Shown here: positions 63,544 through 64,000 of the stretch, piece by piece
How the letters are laid out: every line of letters starts with the position of its first letter
Position numbering within the stretch: the stretch's first letter is position 1
Assembly: GCF_027286325.1 (NCBI RefSeq)
Contig: NZ_CP114588.1
Coordinates: 2,257,317 to 2,321,316 of the forward strand
DNA: 64,000 bases
Reading direction: 5' to 3'
Source of the DNA: Salinivibrio kushneri
GTDB taxonomy: Bacteria; Pseudomonadota; Gammaproteobacteria; Enterobacterales; Vibrionaceae
Notes under the pieces: generated by a model
The model's database searches: none
Seen by the model: the letters and a program-made list of their open reading frames with translations, nothing else
What the model was told of the DNA's origin: nothing
Translations under genes and position numbers: made by a program

Positions 63544-63774
63544 TTATAGCCACCGCCATCGTCGTCGCCATGTCACAAGATAACGTTTTGCCGCAAACTG
63601 TGTGCTAACGGGCAAGGCATCTTGCTTGTCAGGTGCAATACCAATATCACGCTGTAGGTGACGATTTAACGCCACATCTGTGTAGCGGTAACGGTGTGTA
63701 CTCACACGACGTTGACGAATCAAATCCAAACGAACCAGCGCTTGAGCTAAAGGTAGTAAAGATAGTTGAGTCAT
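63544..63774 (-). CDS. DUF1127-like small basic protein
   Basis: The 76-residue, Arg-rich product contains RHLQRDIGI, the core of the DUF1127 (YjiS-like) motif, near residues 38-46. Short DUF1127 proteins bind RNA or act in phosphate, carbon or stress metabolism in other proteobacteria; no role can be assigned here. ATG 63774 follows AAGGAGAGCC. The C-terminus (TWRRRWRWL) is unusually rich in Trp and Arg. Confidence 0.7.
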   Translation of the reverse strand: MTQLSLLPLAQALVRLDLIRQRRVSTHRYRYTDVALNRHLQRDIGIAPDKQDALPVSTQFAAKRYLVTWRRRWRWL

Positions 63775-63876
63775 GATGGCTCTCCTTTTGGGTTATAGGA
63801 GGCCACAGGCATAAAGCGAGGTGGTACTGCAAATTAGCCGCGTTATACCTGCGGCCAATTACAGTTGGACGCAGAG

Positions 63877-63972
63877 TCAGATGCGTGAGCGGGTATCCTG
63901 AGCCAAGTGGTTGGCACAGTGACGCGCAGAGGCAAAAATGACATCGAGTTTTTTCATCGGAAAATAAGTCAT
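63877..63972 (-). CDS. 31-residue ORF with strong ribosome-binding site
   Basis: ATG at 63972 is preceded by AGGAGG at eight-base spacing, close to ideal. The product starts MTYFPMKKLDVIFASARHC, is basic and ends at TGA 63877. I do not recognise it. It lies about 100 bp upstream of the DUF1127-like gene on the same strand and could be a leader peptide or a small companion protein. Translation is inferred only from the start signals. Confidence 0.45.
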   Translation of the reverse strand: MTYFPMKKLDVIFASARHCANHLAQDTRSRI

Positions 63973-64000
63973 GGCATTTACCTCCTAGGCATGTGAATCT

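Noticed and set aside
63647..63832. 61-codon minus-strand frame over the DUF1127-like gene
   Set aside because: It is a shifted frame of that gene's start and lacks its own ribosome-binding site.

Overview
The window is chromosomal DNA of a gammaproteobacterium in or very near the Vibrionaceae. The evidence is gene order and gene content. The runs rpsO-truB-rbfA-infB-nusA-rimP-tRNA-fMet-tRNA-Leu-secG-glmM-folP-ftsH-rlmE, ispH-fkpB-lspA-ileS-ribF-murJ / rpsT-hlyU, and nptA / thyA-lgt-tauE-ptsP-rppH / mutH follow the vibrio core layout. HlyU and NptA are vibrio-type proteins. Two sodium-linked transporters (NhaA, NptA) and a very acidic surface protein suggest a marine or halophilic member. Salinivibrio is a guess from base composition and lifestyle, not a result.

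Left part (1-17807): one minus-strand gene for a giant LapA-type adhesin. It starts at 17807 and runs off the left edge. About 430 N-terminal residues carry a retention-type module with a TAAG motif (residues 106-109) placed as in LapG-cleaved adhesins. At least 51 tandem copies of one 321-bp / 107-residue Ig-like unit follow, with no difference I could see at DNA level. Next come metR and metE (18030-21298), divergent, with MetR-like sites between them. Near metE are a 14-bp minisatellite on its stop codon and a bidirectional terminator facing rpsO.

Middle (21464-50133): mostly one strand (minus) of housekeeping genes for ribosome maturation, transcription elongation, translation initiation, two tRNAs, protein export, peptidoglycan precursor and folate synthesis, FtsH proteolysis, carbamoyl phosphate, lysine/DAP, isoprenoids, lipoprotein processing and lipid II flipping. 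Plus-strand islands are yhbY and dacB. The metY-rimP gap is a dense series of hairpins with two terminators and a possible alternative pairing, probably the leader of the rimP-nusA-infB operon.

Right part (50342-64000): rpsT (UUG start), hlyU, nhaR, a small exported protein and nhaA; nptA with three Pho-box-like repeats; the rppH-ptsP-tauE-lgt-thyA run; and mutH-(small protein)-tas. The 635-bp rppH-mutH gap holds clustered DnaA boxes and GATC sites. It corresponds in position and content to the DnaA-reactivating locus DARS2 of E. coli. The window ends with a DUF1127-like protein and a 31-codon ORF with a strong ribosome-binding site.

Best leads for new biology: the homogenised giant adhesin array, the DARS2-like region with its GATC cluster, the rimP leader, the nhaR start placed directly behind a terminator, and the Pho-box-like repeats abutting nptA.
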